DNA of 64,000 nt from Chitinophagaceae bacterium (GCA_019638625.1 JAHBTK010000003.1:372001-436000), one strand, 5' to 3'. Shown: positions 40,524 through 50,084, counted from the stretch's first letter. The notes: a model not told the origin generated them from the sequence alone. Made by a program: numbers and translations.

Positions 40524-41882
40524 TTAAGCCGGTTGCAGGGCTTCCACTTCTTTTAAAGCATGGGTGAGTTCTTCGTCAGTGAAACTATGATTTACCAGTT
40601 TACCGTCGAAATAATCCTGGTAGGCAGACATGTCTACAAATCCATGCCCGCATAAATTGAACAGAATCGTTTTTGAAACGCCTTCTTCTTTTGCTTTCTT
40701 CACTTCCCGTACTACCTGCGCAATGCCGTGGTTGGCTTCCGGTGCGGGCACAATTCCCTCTGCACGGGCAAAGTTTACACCCGCTTCGAAACATTCCAAT
40801 TGTTGTATCGCACTGGCTTCTATCAATCTGTCCTTCAGCAACTGGCTGCACAGCACACTGGCGCCATGATAACGCAGCCCCCCGGCATGTATAGCGGCCG
40901 GCGTAAAATTGTGCCCCAATGTGTACATGGGCAGCAACGGAGTGTATCCCTGTGTATCCCCGAAATCATACATAAATTTCCCTTTGGTCAGTTTTGGACA
41001 GGAGGCCGGCTCCACGGCGATACATCGGAGGTTTCTGCCTGCTATCTTATCTTTTATAAAAGGAAATGATAAACCGGCGAAATTGGAGCCGCCACCCAAA
41101 GGCGCAATGATCACATCGGGATAGTCGCCGGTATATTCCAGTTGTTTTTTGGCTTCCTGCCCGATAATAGTTTGATGGAGCAATACGTGATTTAATACAG
41201 AACCCAATGCGTACTTGGCTTTTTCATCTCCGGCAGCGATTTCAATTGCCTCCGAAATAGCCAATCCAAGGCTTCCGGGGGTGTCCGGGTTTTGTTCCAG
41301 CGCGTTTTTCCCGGCATGGGTGTGCGTGGTAGGCGATGAATATACTTTTGCGCCAAAGGTATTCATCAGTATTTTACGGTAGGGCTTCTGGTTATAACTG
41401 ATGCGTACCATATACACCTCGCAATCAATACCGAAATGGCTGCAGGCAAAGCTCAGCGCAGTACCCCATTGTCCGGCCCCTGTTTCTGTTATTATTCTTT
41501 TTACGCCCTCCTGTTTGTTGTAGTAAGCCTGTGGAATAGCTGTATTAGGTTTGTGAGAACCACTGGGGCTGGTGCCTTCATATTTATAATAAATTTTACA
41601 ATTGGTATCGAGCGCTTTTTCCCATTCAGTAGCCCTGATAAGAGGGGTGGGTCTCCATATCCGGTATGCATCCCGCACTTCATCCGGAATGTCCACATAC
41701 TGATCGGCAGACACTTCCTGATGTATTAAAGCCATAGGGAACAGGGGCGCCAGGTTTTCCCCGCTGATGGGTTGTTTGGTGCCCGGATGAAGAGGCGGCA
41801 GCGGTTTGTTAGGCATATCAGCCACAATGTTATACCATTGGGTAGGGATATCCTTCTCATTCAGTAATATCTTTTTTTCCAT
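40524..41882 (-). CDS. TrpB2-type tryptophan synthase beta-like PLP enzyme
   Basis: 452 residues, longer than TrpB1 (~400) and with the TrpB2-specific N-terminus (LLNEKDIPTQWYNIVADMPN, LPPLHPGTKQPISGENLAPLFP). PLP Lys lies in SPSGSHKPNTAIPQAYY, the phosphate loop in PLGGGSNFAGLSF, and TETGAGQWGTALSFAC is conserved. TrpB2 enzymes make tryptophan from indole and serine (or phosphoserine) without a partner TrpA, acting as indole salvage. No trp genes are adjacent. It has its own terminator. Confidence 0.92.
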   Translation of the reverse strand: MEKKILLNEKDIPTQWYNIVADMPNKPLPPLHPGTKQPISGENLAPLFPMALIHQEVSADQYVDIPDEVRDAYRIWRPTPLIRATEWEKALDTNCKIYYKYEGTSPSGSHKPNTAIPQAYYNKQEGVKRIITETGAGQWGTALSFACSHFGIDCEVYMVRISYNQKPYRKILMNTFGAKVYSSPTTHTHAGKNALEQNPDTPGSLGLAISEAIEIAAGDEKAKYALGSVLNHVLLHQTIIGQEAKKQLEYTGDYPDVIIAPLGGGSNFAGLSFPFIKDKIAGRNLRCIAVEPASCPKLTKGKFMYDFGDTQGYTPLLPMYTLGHNFTPAAIHAGGLRYHGASVLCSQLLKDRLIEASAIQQLECFEAGVNFARAEGIVPAPEANHGIAQVVREVKKAKEEGVSKTILFNLCGHGFVDMSAYQDYFDGKLVNHSFTDEELTHALKEVEALQPA

Positions 41883-41968
41883 TTGCTGTTTATTTTACTA
41901 TTATTAAAATTACATTCTCTAATCTACGGTGTTTAAGGCTAATAATAAAACCCTTCGACAAATACGAT

Positions 41969-43111
41969 CTATTTTTTCCCTGTTATATCAGCTACGGATA
42001 CCTCCTGAAATACAATGCCTTCATAAGGGCTGTTTATACCCCCTTCATACAGGCAGGCGAGGTTGCCGTTGGGTAATACTACCAGATTGGAATATGCGGC
42101 AGGGCCTTCATGCAGTACTGCGCTGAACTTCCAGGTTTTTCCGTTATTGTAGCTGAGCCTCACGGTCATATTTACCCGCTTTTCTTTATCTGCAGGGTTG
42201 GAGAATACCAGGAACGATCTCTTTCCCGGATAGTCGTAACGCAGAAGACTACCCTGGCATACCGGTTCAATCAAAGCCGGATCACCTTTTAAGTCAGACC
42301 AGGTATGTCCCCCGTCTTTACTGATAGCGACCTGGCGTACACGGGTATCATTATAGTTGCGCATATTCAGCATCAGGTTACCGTTTGACAACTCTGCTAC
42401 TGTGCATTCATTTACCTGGTGCCGGGGCGTGCTCTCTCCCAATTGCCAGTTCTCACCGCCATCGTCCGAGTAGATCGCATGTGAGTAGTATTTTTTTGAT
42501 CCCGCTTCTATATGATCGCAGGGAATTACGAGGCGCCCTTTGTATTTTCCTTTCTGCACCTGGATGCCGTTCACCGGCCCCGTAGCATACCAGGTCCAGT
42601 TATCTTTTTTGGCATCTTTTGTTATTTCCCTGGCATCAGACCAGGTTCTTCCATCATCAGTTGACTTTAGTACAAAGACCCGGCGGGTATCTTTACTTTT
42701 TAAATCGATAATGTCTTTTTCATGATCCGTTCCAAGGTTCCAGGTGCTTAAAAGAATAATGTTCCCGGTTCTCCTGTCTGCCACCGGCGCCGGGTTACCG
42801 CAGGTGTTCTCACCATCATCCCACACTACTTCCAGCGTGCTCCAGGATCTGCCTCCGTCGGGCGACCGTTTTAACACCAGGTCGATATCGCCCGTATCGC
42901 TACATCCCTTTTTCCGGGCCTCTGCAAAAGCAAGTAATGTGCCATTGGTAGTGAGTATTATTGAAGGTATCCTGAAACATTGGTAGCCGTTTTCTCCCGG
43001 CTTAAATATATGATTCAGCTCCTGTGAATATATTGCCGTTGAACAGGAAAAGAAAAGCAGGAACGAAAAACCGATGCGAAAATTAAAACACCCGAACATA
43101 TTTTTTTTCAT
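41969..43111 (-). CDS. Exo-alpha-sialidase (GH33 family)
   Basis: 380 residues with a signal segment (RIGFSFLLFFSCSTAIYSQ). Unlike the other propellers here it keeps the GH33 catalytic layout: CFRIPSIILTTNGTLLAFAEARKKGCSDTGDIDLV carries the FRIP arginine and the Asp acid, with five Asp boxes (SPDGGRSW, STDDGRTW, SDDGGENW, SKDGGHTW, SYNNGKTW) and further Arg in LMLNMRNYNDTR and LLRYDY. It should cleave terminal sialic acids outside the cell or in the periplasm. No sialic-acid catabolism genes adjoin it. The signal may be a lipoprotein one (FFSC). Confidence 0.9.
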   Translation of the reverse strand: MKKNMFGCFNFRIGFSFLLFFSCSTAIYSQELNHIFKPGENGYQCFRIPSIILTTNGTLLAFAEARKKGCSDTGDIDLVLKRSPDGGRSWSTLEVVWDDGENTCGNPAPVADRRTGNIILLSTWNLGTDHEKDIIDLKSKDTRRVFVLKSTDDGRTWSDAREITKDAKKDNWTWYATGPVNGIQVQKGKYKGRLVIPCDHIEAGSKKYYSHAIYSDDGGENWQLGESTPRHQVNECTVAELSNGNLMLNMRNYNDTRVRQVAISKDGGHTWSDLKGDPALIEPVCQGSLLRYDYPGKRSFLVFSNPADKEKRVNMTVRLSYNNGKTWKFSAVLHEGPAAYSNLVVLPNGNLACLYEGGINSPYEGIVFQEVSVADITGKK

Positions 43112-43135
43112 TTAAAATTTATCAATGACCCCAAA

Positions 43136-44071
43136 CTAATAGCCCTTACTGAGTTGTACCTGGTTTTGCAACGGTCTTCCGTTCTTAAAGGCTTCCAGGT
43201 TTTCAAGAAACGTTTGTATCATCCCCTCATATTCTGCCGAGTAACCGCCACCCGTATGCTGGCTGAGAATGGTATTCGGACAGTTCCAAAGCGGATGGTC
43301 TGCCGGTATAGGTTCCTCAAAAGTGACATCCAATACTGCGCCGCCTAACTTCCTTTGGTATAATGCATCAATGAGGGCCTGTTCATTTTGTAAAAGGTTA
43401 CCTCTTCCGACATTGCAAAAAATGGCTGTGGGCTTCATAAGGTAAATCATCTCTTCGGAAAACAACCCTTTTGTTTGCTCTGTTCCGGGTAAGCAGCCGA
43501 TTACAATATCCGCATCAGGAAGCCGTTGTTTCAGTTCGTCTGTTGAACGAATTTGCCCGGATGAACGCGAATAAACCTGTATATCACAATTAAAGCCTTT
43601 CAGGTTTTCCGCCACCCGCCTGCCGATATTTCCCCATCCCAGGATGATTACTTTTTTGTTGTATAACAGTTGGAGATTAACACGGAGTGCATGCCCCACC
43701 CATTTCTGCCTACTTTTCAGGAGTGTGCAGGTATCCATCCCCCGGTAAAGTGCCAGTATGCCGGCGATAACGGTTTCTGCACAGGGGCTGGAGTAAAAGT
43801 CTTGCAGATTAGTGACAATAGCTGAAGTATGAACATTGCTATAATACTCAAAACCAGTAGACAATAGTTGCACCCATTTAAGATTTGTTGCCTCCTGCAA
43901 TATATACGCCGGCTTGGGATTACCCAGCAATATATCAGCCTTTAATAAAGTATTCAGCCGTTCCTCTTCAGTCGTTATTTCATCCCTGAAAGCCAGCTGA
44001 TCTTTTTGCAGTGAATGTCGCAGGAGCTCTTTGTAACTGCCGGGAAAAGCTGTTTCAACATATATTCTCAT
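43136..44071 (-). CDS. D-2-hydroxyacid dehydrogenase
   Basis: Start set at MRIYVETAFPGSYKE; an upstream ATG adds ten residues. The NAD-binding motif is VIILGWGNIGRRVAENL, and the catalytic residues lie in FCNVGRGNLL (Arg), VLDVTFEEPIP (Glu) and LSQHTGG (His). The 311-residue enzyme belongs to the NAD-dependent 2-hydroxyacid dehydrogenases (phosphoglycerate, glyoxylate or lactate type); substrate cannot be told. It lies 25 bp upstream of the sialidase gene on the same strand and may be cotranscribed. Confidence 0.9.
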   Translation of the reverse strand: MRIYVETAFPGSYKELLRHSLQKDQLAFRDEITTEEERLNTLLKADILLGNPKPAYILQEATNLKWVQLLSTGFEYYSNVHTSAIVTNLQDFYSSPCAETVIAGILALYRGMDTCTLLKSRQKWVGHALRVNLQLLYNKKVIILGWGNIGRRVAENLKGFNCDIQVYSRSSGQIRSTDELKQRLPDADIVIGCLPGTEQTKGLFSEEMIYLMKPTAIFCNVGRGNLLQNEQALIDALYQRKLGGAVLDVTFEEPIPADHPLWNCPNTILSQHTGGGYSAEYEGMIQTFLENLEAFKNGRPLQNQVQLSKGY

Positions 44072-44197
44072 ATACAATAAAATCTGTCTCGTATAACGCA
44101 TACAAGATACAGAAAGAATATATTACTGAAACCGGGAACAGAGGATAGCAGGTACGACCGAAGTCGAAATGATAGCAAATAAATCGAATTTCGCCTG

Positions 44198-45151
44198 CTA
44201 TTTCGCGGTTTGCCTTACAAAAACATATCGATGCAAAGGCATGCCATTGGTTTTAAAGTTCCAGAAAATGCCTTTGAAAAATGCCTGGAGGTGAGCAAAC
44301 TGGCCAAACAGGATAAACTTTAACGTAGTAAGCGGGATACCCATGAAGATAAAGAACACCATAAACACCGAAAACTGGAACAAAGTGGTGTTGCGGCGCA
44401 TGGACAAAATCCGGTTGCGCGTGGTATAATACACATGCATGGGGCTTTTTTTACTGTACCGGATCACATCCTTATTAAACACCAGGGCGGTGGGCTGGTA
44501 CTGAATTTTATACCCTTTTTTCAATATCCTGGCGCTGATATCGGAATCGTTGAAATACACAAAAAAGTTTTCGGAAAAAGCGCCGGTATTTTCCACTATA
44601 TGTTTGCGGATCATTACCGCGCCGGTATAAATTCCATGTATCAGAGAAGGTGTATCATATTGTCCTTTGTCTGTTTTCTTATGCCCGATTATCCGGTTTT
44701 TGCCGGTAAAAAGATTCATACGTTCGTATCCGGCAAAATGTATCAGGCTGTGATTATGAAAAGACACTACTTTAGGACAGGTGGCGCCCAGGGCGCTGTT
44801 TTCCCTGAATGGAGCGAGTAGCTCTTCTACTAAGTTGGCAGAAACGGTGCTGTTATTGTTCAGGAGCAGGATGAAGTCGCCTTTAGCCTGGGAAATAGCC
44901 CAGTTAAGTCCGGTAAGCCCACGGGCATTTTCAGAATGCAGTACCCGTGCATTCCTGTAATGACCATATGTAATGGCAAAAGTAGGATCTACCGCGGAAC
45001 CCATATCGCATACCAGTACTTCAAAATTATCGTAGGTTAAACTATTGATAGATTCCAGGAGCTTACACGTTGCATTGGTTTGGTTCCAGTTCAGTGTAAT
45101 AATGGAAACAAGAGGTGTCGCTTTAACTGATATGTAGCTTTTTACCTGCAT
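44198..45151 (-). CDS. Family 2 glycosyltransferase
   Basis: 317 residues. The GT-A fold is seen in PLVSIITLNWNQTNATCKLLESI, the nucleotide-sugar site FEVLVCDMGS, and the LLLNNNSTVSANLVEELL segment corresponding to the metal-binding DxD region (as in rhamnosyltransferase-like GT2). A C-terminal hydrophobic stretch (about 255-290) suggests membrane association. It probably adds a sugar to a cell-envelope glycan; the acceptor is unknown. It is not in a visible polysaccharide cluster. Downstream 45152-45447 holds no gene. Confidence 0.9.
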   Translation of the reverse strand: MQVKSYISVKATPLVSIITLNWNQTNATCKLLESINSLTYDNFEVLVCDMGSAVDPTFAITYGHYRNARVLHSENARGLTGLNWAISQAKGDFILLLNNNSTVSANLVEELLAPFRENSALGATCPKVVSFHNHSLIHFAGYERMNLFTGKNRIIGHKKTDKGQYDTPSLIHGIYTGAVMIRKHIVENTGAFSENFFVYFNDSDISARILKKGYKIQYQPTALVFNKDVIRYSKKSPMHVYYTTRNRILSMRRNTTLFQFSVFMVFFIFMGIPLTTLKFILFGQFAHLQAFFKGIFWNFKTNGMPLHRYVFVRQTAK

Positions 45152-45447
45152 AACTATTCTGAATTATATAGACCGTAATCAAATCCGGCTATTGGAATAG
45201 TTTCTCAACCAGGGTTGGACAAAGGCACTTTAAATAGATTGCAGAGGCTGTGTTTTACAAACTGATCGTTGAATCTTACAGCAATTTACAGATTATACGG
45301 CATCTTACAGAAAGAAGATGGGTATGGAAATCCTTTTTTAGCATTTGCTAAACACGTCGTGTATAACGGTGCATAGGATTAACTATAATATCTAATGCTG
45401 ATCACCAGTGATTTATTCCCGAAGGCCGTTTCAAAATAAAGCCGCTA

Positions 45448-46311
45448 TCAGGACCCGATCGTAAGCGACTTAAACTGCCGCGTAAGGCCTGTAAGCGATT
45501 TTTCCACCCCCATTCTTTCCAGCGAAGAGGCGCCGACAAACCCCTGCGCTGTTGTTTTGTCCAGAATTATTCTTACATCTTCCGGAGTGTTTATCGGACC
45601 GCCATGGGCGAGGAAGAATATGCCGGGATTTATCTTTTTTGCCGCGTCAATGATCTGCCGGGTCCGTTCTGCCGCTTCATCCATACTGCAGGAGGCATCT
45701 GTCACACCAATGGAGCCGCCTACGGTGGTGCCTACATGCGAAATGATGGCATCCGCGCCGACCTCCGCCATTTGTACTGCTTCTTCGGGTTTTGCTACAT
45801 ATACTATCGAAAAAAGGTCCATTTTAGAGGCCAGCCTCACCATTTCCACCTCTTTCTCAAAACCCATCCCGGTTTCTTCCAGCACCTGCCGGAAATGACC
45901 ATCCACAATACTATGTGTTGGAAAGTTATTGACGCCTGAAAAGCCCATATCTTTTACTTTCAGTAAATGATGCCACATTCTGCGCCTGGGATCAGAGCCA
46001 TGCACTCCACAGATCACCGGGATTTCCTCCACCACCGGCAACACCTCAAACTCCCCTATGCTCAGCGCTTCCGCATTGGCATCTCCATAAGCCATCAATC
46101 CTGCCGTGGAGCCATGCCCCGCCATACGAAACCTGCCTGAGTTATAAATGATGATCAGATCTGCTCCCCCTTTTTCAATAAACTTGGCACTGATACCGGT
46201 GCCGGCGCCTGCCGCAATAATGGCGTTATTATCGTCAATTGTTTTTTGCAACCTGTCTCTTACTTCCTGTCTTGTATAGGGGTTACCCTTTCCTGTCCAT
46301 GGATTTGGCAT
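45448..46311 (-). CDS. Phosphoenolpyruvate hydrolase-like TIM-barrel protein
   Basis: 287 residues. The sequence GISAKFIEKGGADLIIIYNSGRFRMAGHGS and FPTHSIVDGHFRQVLEETGMGFEKEVEM, with FFLAHGGPINTPEDV near the end, is typical of the TIM-barrel 'PEP hydrolase/signal transduction' family (Pfam TIM_br_sig_trns). In plants (tomato Tm-1) and many microbes this domain is fused or adjacent to a Tm-1-like ATP-binding (UPF0261) domain; here that partner is encoded 151 bp upstream. The reaction is not established. A palindromic element sits between the two genes. Confidence 0.88.
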   Translation of the reverse strand: MPNPWTGKGNPYTRQEVRDRLQKTIDDNNAIIAAGAGTGISAKFIEKGGADLIIIYNSGRFRMAGHGSTAGLMAYGDANAEALSIGEFEVLPVVEEIPVICGVHGSDPRRRMWHHLLKVKDMGFSGVNNFPTHSIVDGHFRQVLEETGMGFEKEVEMVRLASKMDLFSIVYVAKPEEAVQMAEVGADAIISHVGTTVGGSIGVTDASCSMDEAAERTRQIIDAAKKINPGIFFLAHGGPINTPEDVRIILDKTTAQGFVGASSLERMGVEKSLTGLTRQFKSLTIGS

Positions 46312-46343
46312 AACTAAATATTTTTAGTCCGTTTTATTTTTAA

Positions 46344-46454
46344 CCAGTGTTAAGTTAAACGTATTATAGTTTTACAATGTGCCACGAATGCACGAATAAA
46401 TATTCGTGCATTCGTGGCACATAATACGATATTTTAAATTTAACATGACACTGG
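46344..46454. repeat. Palindromic MITE-like element, copy 2
   Basis: 111 bp bounded by CCAGTGT (46344-46350) and its complement ACACTGG (46448-46454), with imperfect terminal repeats extending to ~16 bp. The centre is a perfect 20-bp inverted repeat, GTGCCACGAATGCACGAATA (46379-46398) with its complement (46401-46420), separated by 2 nt. Outside it CGTATTAT/ATAATACG also pair. It sits 9 bp from the stop of the Tm-1-like gene. Copy 1 is at 10796-10916. Confidence 0.85.
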
Positions 46455-46462
46455 AAAATGTA

Positions 46463-47686
46463 CTATTTCTTTTTCATCAGATTCAACAATGTTTCTACCG
46501 CCAACGCCGCAAATGCCGCATCATTAATATGCAGTTCCGTTTCCGTTACTTTCACAGCGGGGCTGCTAAACTTCCGGATGCTGCTGATTAATGCCTTGTC
46601 AGCATCCGGGTCGTAAAAAATACCACCCTGCACATTTACCTGGGATATGCCTTTTGCGGGTATCAATATGGCCGCCGGCGCTTTGGATTGATTCACCCGC
46701 TCTGCCAACTGCCGCCCCAGGATCTCATTTTCCTCTGTATTGGTACGCATCAGCGTTACATCAGGCGCCCAACTATACAGGCGCCGGTTTTTATATTTTC
46801 CCGGCACGGTATCCGGTTGTGCAAAATTAACCATATCAAGACAGCCGGGTACCACTACCTGCGGAATACCGGCTTTTGCGGCGGCTTTCAACCGGTCTGG
46901 CCCGGCACTGCATATGCCGTGGCACAGTTCATCTGCAAGCTCCGTGGTCGTTATATCCAGCACGGCATCAAAACAGTTATCCGCAATAAGCGCTTCCATG
47001 GTCCTTCCTCCCGCGCCATTGGCATGAAAAGCCATCACTTCATAACCCTGCCCCCGCAACAGCGCGCTGCAGGTATCTACGCAGGCTGTAGTGTTTCCAA
47101 ACATGCTGATGGCAACAGAACCACGGGTAGCGCCATATTTTTCAAGCGGTGCATTTGCCATAGCACATATTGCCGCCGCCACCTGTTGTATCAATATGCT
47201 GCTGATGCTGTTGATACCTGCCACATCTACTATTGAAGGCATCAGTGTGATATCCTTGCTGCCTATCTGCCGCGAAAGATCTTTTGCCGCTGCCGTACTT
47301 AAGCAAAACTTCGGAATACCAAACGGAACAGGCTGCATGGCAGAGAGGGCTATATAAGTGCCGCCGCCCCCACCCATGCTTATAGCGCCCTTTATTTTGT
47401 TGTCGGCCACCAAAGCGGCTACTACCTGTGCGGCACCTTTACCCATAACATCTATGGCATATCCCCTGTCGTTCCTGCTCCTTAACTGTTCAAGGGAATG
47501 CCCTGCGGCGGCGGCCACTGTGTCCGCCTCAATATCCGCTGTAAATTCAGTGCAGGCGCCCATGATACCGGTATTAACAGTGATCACTCTTTCTCCTGCT
47601 TTAATGATCCGGTTTCGCAAATAGGCAAAGTCCTGCCCCTTGGTATCGAAACAGCCTATGATCAAAATGCTTTTGGTTTCAGACAT
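46463..47686 (-). CDS. Tm-1-like ATP-binding (UPF0261) protein
   Basis: 407 residues. The family layout is clear: SILIIGCFDTKGQDFAYLR at the start, then GAISMGGGGGTYIALSAMQPVPFGIPK, a VAISMFGNTTACVD strand, FHANGAGGRTMEALI and VVVPGCLDMVNFAQPD. UPF0261/Tm-1-like proteins bind ATP in a nucleotide fold; in tomato the fused form inhibits tobamovirus replication, but the bacterial role is unknown. The TIM-barrel partner lies downstream and a Dabb protein upstream, the three probably forming one operon interrupted by a repeat. Confidence 0.88.
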   Translation of the reverse strand: MSETKSILIIGCFDTKGQDFAYLRNRIIKAGERVITVNTGIMGACTEFTADIEADTVAAAAGHSLEQLRSRNDRGYAIDVMGKGAAQVVAALVADNKIKGAISMGGGGGTYIALSAMQPVPFGIPKFCLSTAAAKDLSRQIGSKDITLMPSIVDVAGINSISSILIQQVAAAICAMANAPLEKYGATRGSVAISMFGNTTACVDTCSALLRGQGYEVMAFHANGAGGRTMEALIADNCFDAVLDITTTELADELCHGICSAGPDRLKAAAKAGIPQVVVPGCLDMVNFAQPDTVPGKYKNRRLYSWAPDVTLMRTNTEENEILGRQLAERVNQSKAPAAILIPAKGISQVNVQGGIFYDPDADKALISSIRKFSSPAVKVTETELHINDAAFAALAVETLLNLMKKK

Positions 47687-47698
47687 GGCAACAAATAA

Positions 47699-48004
47699 TT
47701 ACTGACCCGGTATATTGATATCAAATACTATTACCCGCTCCAGTTTGGGTACCACAAATAGTTTTACTTCTTCGTGTACGGGGTGGGGTAAGTAGGCGTC
47801 CCTCGCTTCTTCGGAAGTGAATGTCATTAAGAACCCGTGTGTAAAATCCTCGTTTAATCCTTCATTCCCATTATAGGGTCCATATTCCATATCCAGCAAT
47901 CCCTCAATTTTTTCAACCATACCTTTCATTGAGATGAAACATTGTTCTATCTGTTCCTCCGTTACTCCCGGCTTAAATTTGAATACACCGAAATGCCTGA
48001 CCAT
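47699..48004 (-). CDS. Dabb family (stress-responsive A/B barrel) protein
   Basis: Start set at MVRHFGVFKFKPGVTEEQIE; the ATG 16 codons upstream adds a non-family leader. The ~100-residue protein matches Dabb domains: VRHFGVFKFK strand, DFTHGFLMTFTSEEARDAYLPHPVHEEV and a final VIVFDINI strand. These dimeric barrels bind or convert small molecules in varied pathways. It lies 12 bp before the Tm-1-like gene and is likely the first gene of that operon. Confidence 0.88.
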   Translation of the reverse strand: MVRHFGVFKFKPGVTEEQIEQCFISMKGMVEKIEGLLDMEYGPYNGNEGLNEDFTHGFLMTFTSEEARDAYLPHPVHEEVKLFVVPKLERVIVFDINIPGQ

Positions 48005-48110
48005 ACAATCGTTTTTGTAAACAGTTTTACAATAAAAGATCAAGACTGTCAACTTTCAGACAGTCTCTTTTTTCTTAAAAGGCAGTTGCGCATTAACAGG
48101 TGACTTCCTG

Positions 48111-48461
48111 TTATTTAATAAACCTGATATTAAAAGGATACCTGTATCGTTTGCCTTCTCCGGAACGTACAGAAGCGATGATAATGAAAACCAATGCCAC
48201 GATCAATAACGGCCAAATCAGCAAAATCCCGATAATGGTGATCGCCAGCACAATACAGGCCAGCGTCAGTGTTATCTGGAAATTCAAAGACTCTTTTGCC
48301 TGGTCGGATATAAACTTTGATTCATCTTTTTTAATAAGATAAATAATGAGTGGAGCGATAAATCCGACAGCAATGGTTAAAACGTGAGACAATACCGCCA
48401 TTGTTTTTTCATCGCTGGTGGGCGGTCCTATTGGTTCTTCAAAAATAGAGTTCTGGTCCAT
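48111..48461 (-). CDS. DUF4870 membrane protein
   Basis: 116 residues. TSDEKTMAVLSHVLTIAVGFIAPLIIYLIKKDESKFIS followed by QAKESLNFQITLTLA is the DUF4870/Tic20-like signature. Three membrane helices span ~23-43, 58-78 and 80-98, and the C-terminus is basic (GEGKRYRYPFNIRFIK). Function is unknown. It is transcribed alone on the minus strand. Confidence 0.88.
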   Translation of the reverse strand: MDQNSIFEEPIGPPTSDEKTMAVLSHVLTIAVGFIAPLIIYLIKKDESKFISDQAKESLNFQITLTLACIVLAITIIGILLIWPLLIVALVFIIIASVRSGEGKRYRYPFNIRFIK

Positions 48462-48532
48462 ATAATGAATTTAGCAGAGTAATATAATCAATATGATAAA
48501 ACTTTACAAGTTTTTCTCATTCAAAAGAGTGG

Positions 48533-48943
48533 TCAGTTATATAACCGGACCACATAACGGTGGTCGCCGATAAAATCTATGCGGAATTTTCGGGAGCCGG
48601 TATCTCTTTTATCTGCAATTTCCCCCTGCTTATGTATTTCCACGCTTGCCTGTTTGCTCCTGAAGTAATTGATAAGGTGTTCCGCAAAGTGCATGGTTTC
48701 CGGCGCATCTTCATAATGAAAAACAATTTCAGCATACTCCGGTATCATCAGCTCAATATATTGCCTGTCCTCTTCAGCAATGGTGAAGTGCCCGGGATCT
48801 TTTCCGGTATCGTCCAAAGCCCTTTCTGCCACGGCATTAACAGAACCGGACGTTTGCTCTGCTTCTCCTTTTGAGTCCGGGTTCCCGCAGGCGCTGCAAA
48901 GGATCAACATAGCTACCACCGGGAAAAATATTTGTGTACACAC
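48533..48943 (-). CDS. Hypothetical lipoprotein
   Basis: 136 residues with a lipoprotein signal (VVAMLILCSAC, Cys ~19) and a polar, Glu-rich mature part ending in a short beta stretch (KFRIDFIGDHRYVVRLYN). I do not recognise a family. It is monocistronic and divergent from the membrane protein gene at 49075. Confidence 0.7.
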   Translation of the reverse strand: MCTQIFFPVVAMLILCSACGNPDSKGEAEQTSGSVNAVAERALDDTGKDPGHFTIAEEDRQYIELMIPEYAEIVFHYEDAPETMHFAEHLINYFRSKQASVEIHKQGEIADKRDTGSRKFRIDFIGDHRYVVRLYN

Positions 48944-49046
48944 TAAGTCTGTTTAAATTTAAATGAACGATATGTCAAACATAGTACTCAGACCGCTATT
49001 AAAAAAGAACGGGGGCATTTACACCCGGGTTAACTGATCCGGGCCG

Positions 49047-49054
49047 TACATTTG
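49047..49054 (+). promoter_or_regulatory. -7 promoter box TACATTTG
   Basis: TACATTTG matches TAnnTTTG and lies 20 bp before the start at 49075, upstream of the membrane protein/SprT-like pair. Confidence 0.55.
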
Positions 49055-49074
49055 CCGGTAATTTAGATATACTG

Positions 49075-49467
49075 ATGAAACAGATAAAGTTACTGACCCC
49101 CACGCTGATATTGTTTGTACTGCTTGCAGCAGCACTGTTTTTTGCAAAACCAGCCATAGCCGGTGCAGGACTGGACCCTGACCTGCTGGCATGGGGGAAC
49201 CTGTTTCTTTTTGTGCTTTCCGTATTATCTTTTCTTGTTTTACACCAGTCTGTTAAATCGCCTTCGCCACAAACTTTTATACGGTATTTTTATATCTCTT
49301 TCCTGGTGAAATTTGTGCTGGTGGCCGGCGTGGTACTGGCCTATGCCGTTTCAGCGGACAAAGTCAACAGGCTGTCGGTGATCATTTGTATGGCGCTGTA
49401 TCTTGTGTATACATTTATTGAGTTAAGAATCATTTTAAAGGAGAGTAAGCAAAACAATGCGCGGTAA
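49075..49467 (+). CDS. Small four-helix membrane protein
   Basis: 130 residues with four hydrophobic segments (about 9-30, 40-60, 70-92, 100-120). No family motif is recognised. Its end overlaps the start of the SprT-like gene by 11 bp, so the two are translated together. Confidence 0.7.
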   Translation: MKQIKLLTPTLILFVLLAAALFFAKPAIAGAGLDPDLLAWGNLFLFVLSVLSFLVLHQSVKSPSPQTFIRYFYISFLVKFVLVAGVVLAYAVSADKVNRLSVIICMALYLVYTFIELRIILKESKQNNAR

Positions 49468-50080
49468 AAGAGAAGCCCCTATTTCAACGCTCGAATCTTT
49501 CCTGCCTCCCGGCTCTTATGATGCCGTAATGCAATATCTCCATCACTACAAAGTACATCTTACCATCACGCGTGAAAGAAAAACGGTACTCGGCGACTAT
49601 CGCTTTGCTGTTAACGGCAAAAACCACAGGATAAGCGTCAATGGTAACCTGAATGCCTACGCCTTCCTCGTAACGCTGCTGCATGAACTGGCGCACCTGG
49701 TTGCCTTTGTAAATTACGGTAATCGTATCGACGCACACGGGGTAGAGTGGAAGAAAACCTATGGAGAAATATTACACCAGTTTATTTTACTGAATGTATT
49801 ACCGGAAGACGTGAAGACAGAGATAAAAAATATGATGAAGAATCCTCCGGCATCCAGTTGCGCGGAAGAAGGGTTGTCAAGAGTACTCCGGAATTATGAT
49901 GCCAGGTCTGCCAACAGGATATTGGTAGAAGAAGTGCCGATGAACGGGCTCTTCCGAACAGAAGATGGAAGGATTTTCAGAAGGGAAAACCAGTTGCGCA
50001 AAAGGATAAAGTGCATAGAAATAAAAACGGGCAGAACCTATTTGTTCAGCCCGGTCTATGATGTATATCTGTCCACCTGA
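49457..50080 (+). CDS. SprT-like zinc metalloprotease-fold protein
   Basis: 207 residues. The zinc motif is LLHELAHLVAF (HELAH), followed by HGVEWKKTYGEIL carrying the third His-containing segment, as in SprT/SPRTN domains. No zinc-ribbon C-terminus typical of full SPRTN is seen; instead a ~90-residue basic tail (RILVEEVPMNGLFRTEDG..) follows. Eukaryotic SPRTN degrades DNA-protein crosslinks; for bacterial SprT-like proteins activity is presumed but not settled. It overlaps the upstream membrane protein gene and nearly abuts the converging lipoprotein gene. Confidence 0.82.
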   Translation: MRGKREAPISTLESFLPPGSYDAVMQYLHHYKVHLTITRERKTVLGDYRFAVNGKNHRISVNGNLNAYAFLVTLLHELAHLVAFVNYGNRIDAHGVEWKKTYGEILHQFILLNVLPEDVKTEIKNMMKNPPASSCAEEGLSRVLRNYDARSANRILVEEVPMNGLFRTEDGRIFRRENQLRKRIKCIEIKTGRTYLFSPVYDVYLST

Positions 50081-50084
50081 TAGA

